Notes under the pieces: model-generated
Told to the model about the DNA's origin: nothing
What the model saw: the letters and a program-made list of their open reading frames with translations, nothing else
Database searches by the model: none
Position numbers and translations under genes: made by a program
Shown: positions 51,769 to 55,479 of the stretch, in pieces
Position numbering within the stretch: the first letter of the stretch is position 1
Layout: every line of letters begins with the position of its first letter
NCBI GenBank assembly: GCA_017619295.1
Contig: JAFZSQ010000049.1
Coordinates: 1 to 55,479, forward strand
Origin: Lachnospiraceae bacterium
GTDB taxonomy: Bacteria > Bacillota > Clostridia > Lachnospirales > Lachnospiraceae
DNA: 55,479 nucleotides
Direction: 5' to 3'

Positions 51769-52517
51769 GACAGCTTTCCTATAAACTCGCGTATTCTTGA
51801 GTCCTCTGAATTAAACATTTCTTCAGGGGTTCCCTGGCCCTTAATGACACCATCCTCCATGAAGATTATCCTGTCGGAAACCTCTCTTGCGAACTGCATC
51901 TCATGAGTAACGATGATCATGGTCATGTGCTTGGCTGCCAGTTCCTTGATAACCTTTAATACCTCCACCGTAAGCTCTGGATCAAGGGCTGATGTAGGCT
52001 CATCGAAGAAAAGAATGTCAGGGTTCTTAGCCAGAGCTCTTGCTATGGAAACACGCTGCTGCTGACCGCCTGACAGCTGATAGGGATAAGCATCTGCCTT
52101 ATCCTCAAGCCCCAGCTGTTTAAGAAGCTCCATGGCTCTTTCATTAGCTTCCTTTTTAGAAAGCTTATCAACCTTTATTAAGCTGTCGGTGATATTCTTT
52201 AAAACACTGTAATGAGGAAAGAGATTGAAGTTCTGGAACACAAGGCCAAAAATCCCTCGAATCTCCTTAAGCTCATTCTTGTCCGCATATGCGCTCTTTC
52301 CGTTTACATCACGAGCAGCATATCTGCCTTCGTAGATGAGGTCCCCGGACTCCATCTTCTCAAGCATAACTGCACAGCGGAGCAGAGTGGATTTGCCGGA
52401 ACCTGAAGGTCCGATTACGGAAACCACCTCACCCTTCTCAACTGAGAGGGAAATATCCTTTATAACCTCCAAATCATCGAAGGTCTTCTGCACATGGTTC
52501 ATTTCAAGTAATTTCAT
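51765..52517 (-). CDS. Polar amino-acid ABC transporter ATP-binding protein
   Basis: A 250-residue ABC ATPase of the GlnQ/HisP type: Walker A GPSGSGKST, Q-loop LVFQNFNLFPHYSVL, signature QLSGGQQQR, Walker B ILFFDEPTSALDPE and the switch His in IVTHEM. It drives amino-acid import with the adjacent permease and binding protein. It starts 11 bases after the permease with an AGGAGG site and ends the three-gene operon; no own terminator is seen between it and tRNA-Leu. Confidence 0.95.
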   Translation of the reverse strand: MKLLEMNHVQKTFDDLEVIKDISLSVEKGEVVSVIGPSGSGKSTLLRCAVMLEKMESGDLIYEGRYAARDVNGKSAYADKNELKEIRGIFGLVFQNFNLFPHYSVLKNITDSLIKVDKLSKKEANERAMELLKQLGLEDKADAYPYQLSGGQQQRVSIARALAKNPDILFFDEPTSALDPELTVEVLKVIKELAAKHMTMIIVTHEMQFAREVSDRIIFMEDGVIKGQGTPEEMFNSEDSRIREFIGKLS

Positions 52518-52528
52518 ATGCCATCCTC

Positions 52529-53179
52529 CTATCGATAATATGAAAAGGCTTTTTCAACACGCTCCATGCCCCAGGCAACAATCGCATTGAAAATGTAGTA
52601 GAAAACTCCCGCAGCCATAAGAGGCATGATGCTTGTCTGGGCAGCGGAAATCTGTTTTGCAGTGGTGAACATCTCAGCCTGTGCTATTGCAAAGGACAGA
52701 GAAGTGTCTTTTACCAAAGTGATAATTTCATTGGTTACCGAGGGAAGAATCCTCTTAATAACCTGGGGAAGAATAATGAGGAAGAAGGTCTGGGCTTTGT
52801 TGTAGCCAAGCATCTTTGCAGCCTCATACTGCCCCACTGGCATTGACTCGATTCCGGATCTGTAAATCTCAGCAAAATAAGCGGCATAGTTAATGGAGAA
52901 AGCGATGATAACCGCGATAAATCTGTAGTTCTCACCGATTCTTATGCCAAACAAAAGATTAGGCCCGAAATACACCACAAGAAGCTGAAGCATCAGGGGT
53001 GTTCCACGCATGATGGAAATATAAACTTTGGTGATGGTTCTTATAATGGGGTTCTTGGACATGCGTCCGAAGGCCACTATAAAACCTAAAGGCAACGAAA
53101 AAACCAGTGTCAGTACGAAAATCTCGACTGACACCAGTAATCCTTTGCTTAATTGAAATAGAATTGTTCCGAAACTCAT
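52529..53179 (-). CDS. Polar amino-acid ABC transporter permease
   Basis: A 216-residue permease of the HisM/GlnP family with about five membrane segments, a signature EAA loop (QYEAAKMLGYNKAQTFFLIILPQVIKRILPS region), and VKDTSLSFAIAQAEMF near the C-terminus. It should work as a homodimer because only one permease gene is present. An AAGG site precedes the ATG. The gene sits between the binding protein and the ATPase. Confidence 0.94.
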   Translation of the reverse strand: MSFGTILFQLSKGLLVSVEIFVLTLVFSLPLGFIVAFGRMSKNPIIRTITKVYISIMRGTPLMLQLLVVYFGPNLLFGIRIGENYRFIAVIIAFSINYAAYFAEIYRSGIESMPVGQYEAAKMLGYNKAQTFFLIILPQVIKRILPSVTNEIITLVKDTSLSFAIAQAEMFTTAKQISAAQTSIMPLMAAGVFYYIFNAIVAWGMERVEKAFSYYR

Positions 53180-53208
53180 ATTTTCAACCTTGGTAAAAAC
53201 CGAATAAT

Positions 53209-53982
53209 CTACTTAAGGCAAACAGCGTCTGTAAGTCCCCACTCCTCTGCGATCTTGGCAAAAGTACCATCTTTTACCATCTCCATAAGAGTTTCCTCAA
53301 CCTGGTTCTTAAGTTCGTCGTTTCCTTTAAGGAAGCCAACGCCGTACTGCTCTGTAGCAAGCTTCTCATCAAGAATAACGAATTCGCCGTCTCTTGACTC
53401 AATCTGATAGTTAGCTACACCGATATCCATTGCTACTGCATCGATAGCGCCGCCTGCGAAATCAAGGAAAGCTGTGTTGTAATCAGCATACTCGATAAGG
53501 TCTGAGAAGCTGTCACGAAGCTCTGTAGCGTCATCGTTAAGTGCAGCAAGTGCTGATGAATCTCTCTGAACACCAACCTTCTTGCCTGCAAGATCAGCGG
53601 GTGTGCTGATTCCGGAATCAGCTGCAACCACAAATACCTGGCTGTTATCTACATAGGGAACTGACCATGTGTAAGCATCTTCTCTTCCGTTGATTGTGAA
53701 TCCGTTCCAGATACAATCAATTGTGCCGGATGAAAGCTCCATGTCCTTTGAATCCCAGTCAATAGGTCTCTTAACAAGCTCCCAGCCTCTTCTCTTACAA
53801 ACCTCATCTGCAAGGGAAAGGTCGAATCCAACGTACTCGCCGTTGTCATCCATGTATCCGTAAGGGGGGAATTCTGCATCGAATCCTACTGTAAATGTTG
53901 TTCTGCTTGAATCTTTAGCTCCGCAAGCCACCATGGAAAGTGCCATGCAAGCCATGAGTAATACTGCAATAATCTTTTTCAT
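53209..53982 (-). CDS. Amino-acid-binding lipoprotein, family 3
   Basis: A 257-residue lipoprotein with lipobox LSMVAC (Cys20). The mature protein is a family 3 solute-binding protein for polar amino acids (FTVGFDAEFPPYGYMDDNGEY, VGFDLSLADEVCKRRGWEL, DCIWNGFTING, KVGVQRDSSALAAL, AIDAVAMDIGVANYQI). The FPPYGY and IWNGFTIN stretches resemble cystine- or general polar amino-acid binders, but the ligand cannot be fixed. First gene of the operon with a GGAG site and a strong promoter upstream. Confidence 0.92.
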   Translation of the reverse strand: MKKIIAVLLMACMALSMVACGAKDSSRTTFTVGFDAEFPPYGYMDDNGEYVGFDLSLADEVCKRRGWELVKRPIDWDSKDMELSSGTIDCIWNGFTINGREDAYTWSVPYVDNSQVFVVAADSGISTPADLAGKKVGVQRDSSALAALNDDATELRDSFSDLIEYADYNTAFLDFAGGAIDAVAMDIGVANYQIESRDGEFVILDEKLATEQYGVGFLKGNDELKNQVEETLMEMVKDGTFAKIAEEWGLTDAVCLK

Positions 53983-54023
53983 AATACATCGTCTCCTGAA
54001 AAATTGTTTGTGTTACGTCAGTT

Positions 54024-54052
54024 ACTTTACCATGTTATCACGCTAAAGTCAA
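54024..54052 (-). promoter_or_regulatory. Promoter of the amino-acid ABC operon
   Basis: Minus-strand TTGACT (54052-54047), a 17-base spacer and TAAAGT (54029-54024), 42 bases ahead of the binding-protein start. Confidence 0.8.
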
Positions 54053-54078
54053 CACCGAATTACAGGGAAAAATTGCAC

Positions 54079-54108
54079 AAAAAAAATCGCCGCAGTTCTC
54101 TGCGACGA
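54079..54108 (-). terminator. Former terminator of tRNA-Lys
   Basis: Stem TCGTCGCAG/CTGCGGCGA with a four-base loop, followed by eight T on the minus strand, five bases past the 3' end of the tRNA-Lys remnant. Confidence 0.88.
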
Positions 54109-54112
54109 ATCG

Positions 54113-54163
54113 TGAGCGTGCCGGGGTTCGAACCCGGGACAACTTGATTAAAAGTCAAGTGCT
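54113..54163 (-). other. 3' half of tRNA-Lys(TTT): phage attachment core
   Basis: The 3' part of a tRNA-Lys is intact: anticodon arm CTTGA-CTTTTAA-TCAAG (anticodon TTT), variable loop, T arm CCGGG-TTCGAAC-CCCGG, 3' acceptor CACGCTC and discriminator A. The 5' half (acceptor GAGCGTG and D arm) is absent; similarity ends at about 54163. Tyrosine integrases often use such tRNA 3' halves as attachment sites, leaving a repeat at one end and restoring the tRNA at the other. A phage lysin gene begins on the far side. Confidence 0.85.
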
Positions 54164-54234
54164 ATTCTGTTGTTAACTCCCGTATTTACGGGCTTTCCCG
54201 CTTTTCCTCTGACACGAAAATGACACGAATCGTT
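54164..54234. other. Prophage end next to the attachment site
   Basis: Short non-coding stretch with a palindrome CCCGTA-TT-TACGGG (54179-54192) and a direct repeat TGACACGA (two copies, 54210-54230), features common beside phage attachment sites as integrase or excision-factor contacts. No integrase gene lies in the window. Confidence 0.45.
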
Positions 54235-55479
54235 TTAGGCTAAAAGTGAGCCCCACGTCTGAGGACCTACACGCCCATCCACCTCTAAGCCGTTGTCTTT
54301 CTGATACTCTCGTACCGCCTTTTCGACGTTTGCTCCAAAGTCTCCACACGCATAACCACGGCTTGATAACAATTCGATTAGTGTTGCCACGTCCTCGCCC
54401 GCACTTCCTCGCTTTAATACCTTCTTGGTTATGGCGGGTTTAATGGGCTCGACTATTTCTAAGGTATTATCGTAAGCGATGTAAGGCAACTTACCATGCT
54501 TAACCCAAGTACGGCACTTGCCCGAATGATACCCGAGGTTGGTCACGTATGTTTCCTGTACTCCATTCGTCCATTTCGAGGTGCACTCTATAACCTTGCC
54601 GTCTCCAACATATATTCCGACGTGTCCCGACATCCAAACAAGTTCGCCCTTTGTTATGGTAGAAAAGTCCGTTGATACGTCTTTACATTCCTTAATAATT
54701 TGGCTGTCGCTTATATCGGGAACGCCGTTAGAACCATAAACCGCGCCTCCGTATACCTTATTTACGTCCGCGTCCCATCCCCAAAGGATGCCCTTTATGA
54801 GACATACGCAATCAAAGCCGAATGTGTCGGCGGTTGCCCTCAAGATTGACTCCGCATGTGCCATGTTGTAAGTGTTACTCTTACTGTATCGGTCTTTGTT
54901 GGTGTTACTCATGGGAGCACCAAAGCATCCCGATACGTAAAGGGTCTTACTCTTTAACGCCAAATACAGCCTATCGATAAATGTATCGACGTTCATTCTC
55001 GTGTCTTTTTCCGCTAGATCTTCATACAATGCGTTGCAATAGCCCACACGGGTTTTCTGCGCGTTTGCCGACATATCGGCGGGGCGTTCGTAATTAAGCA
55101 TTACAAACTTCGTCGCCTCCGCCATGTCTGTTGCTGATACAAGAACGTCATACACGCCTCTATAATTTAACTTGATTTCCCGCGCCATAAACTCTAATTG
55201 CGCTGTTAAACTTCCTATGCTATCCCCCGCCTCTTTACAATAGGCGTACAGCATAGATTTTCGACTCCAAAAAGTCCATTGAGACAACCCATAACCGCAA
55301 GCGTCGTGCGCGAACGCCTCGGGTGAATAACTCCCGTTATCAACGCTCGCTGTGTACGTCTCGTCGTTCATTCCTAATTTAGCCTCGTAAGAATCTTGCA
55401 TGTTCTTAGGGTTAAAGCGCGACTCACAAAAGATATTCGCTAAAAGCCCGAACGCTCCCGCTTCGGTGTAGCCTCTGCC
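54235..55479 (-). CDS. Phage lysin: tail-tip lysozyme + NlpC/P60-like peptidase + peptidoglycan-binding (partial)
   Basis: The frame is open to the right edge, so the N-terminus is missing; a Met at 55401 is internal, since homology (GYTEAGAFGLLANIFCESRFN) continues upstream. The visible 414 residues contain a phage tail-tip lysozyme domain (GYGLSQWTFWSRK, LTAQLEFMAREI), a cysteine-peptidase-like domain (FDCVCLIKGILWGW with Cys, GELVWMSGHVGIYVGDGK with His), and a C-terminal PG_binding_1 repeat (LKRGSAGEDVATLIELL ... DGRVGPQTWGSLLA). It would cut the host wall during phage release. It lies next to an attachment-site remnant. Confidence 0.85.
   Translation of the reverse strand, partial: GRGYTEAGAFGLLANIFCESRFNPKNMQDSYEAKLGMNDETYTASVDNGSYSPEAFAHDACGYGLSQWTFWSRKSMLYAYCKEAGDSIGSLTAQLEFMAREIKLNYRGVYDVLVSATDMAEATKFVMLNYERPADMSANAQKTRVGYCNALYEDLAEKDTRMNVDTFIDRLYLALKSKTLYVSGCFGAPMSNTNKDRYSKSNTYNMAHAESILRATADTFGFDCVCLIKGILWGWDADVNKVYGGAVYGSNGVPDISDSQIIKECKDVSTDFSTITKGELVWMSGHVGIYVGDGKVIECTSKWTNGVQETYVTNLGYHSGKCRTWVKHGKLPYIAYDNTLEIVEPIKPAITKKVLKRGSAGEDVATLIELLSSRGYACGDFGANVEKAVREYQKDNGLEVDGRVGPQTWGSLLA

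Noticed and set aside
54113-54186. Complete tRNA-Lys gene
   Set aside because: The D arm and 5' acceptor strand are missing; pairing ends at about 54163.

Overview
The window looks like a chromosomal segment of an anaerobic Firmicute, most likely a Lachnospiraceae (Butyrivibrio/Roseburia-like) gut or rumen bacterium. The signs are YesM/YesN-type two-component systems, a GH94 disaccharide phosphorylase, the tig-clpP-clpX and infC-rpmI-rplT clusters, SipW/TasA-type exported proteins, strong Shine-Dalgarno sites and tRNA genes without encoded CCA. This is inference from gene content; there is no rRNA here.

Layout. 1-4062: a sugar-sensing set (binding lipoprotein, histidine kinase, AraC-type regulator) leading into a sugar ABC binding protein cut by the left edge. 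4108-7960: tRNA-Pro(AGG), pepD, a class II glutamine amidotransferase, and infC-rpmI-rplT behind an attenuator leader and an AUU start. 8110-11654: an envelope glycan locus on the + strand. 11731-19475: a GH94 phosphorylase and phosphoglucomutase, followed by a second kinase/binding-protein/regulator set. 19606-34257: a surface-protein locus. 34391-48741: housekeeping genes (rsmF, engB, clpX, clpP, tig, glgP with a LacI regulator, birA/bioY). 49511-51533: a small island bounded by 283-bp direct repeats made of hairpins. 51622-53982: tRNA-Leu and an amino-acid ABC transporter. 54113-55479: one end of a prophage inserted in a tRNA-Lys gene.

The most unusual part is 19606-34257. It encodes four SipW-dependent TasA/camelysin-like proteins, a SipW signal peptidase, a single protein joining a signal peptidase to a class B sortase, a 1674-residue protein with two von Willebrand A domains, and two more membrane-anchored surface proteins. 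Between the two structural operons lies a regulator with a SARP-like DNA-binding/BTAD region and a degenerate GGDEF domain. Both structural operons start behind the same promoter layout, GTGTGAC-N4-GTGTGAC-N10-TATA(A/G)T with no -35 box, as SARP activators would require. The chimeric enzyme gene has its own consensus promoter and a leader that can fold as terminator or antiterminator. I propose that these genes form one regulated surface-fibre or adhesion system.

Other notable structures are three long REP-like palindromes at gene 3' ends, a 57-bp fold-back element inside the hairpin-bounded island, and a perfect 24-bp operator over the start of the lacI-glgP transcript.
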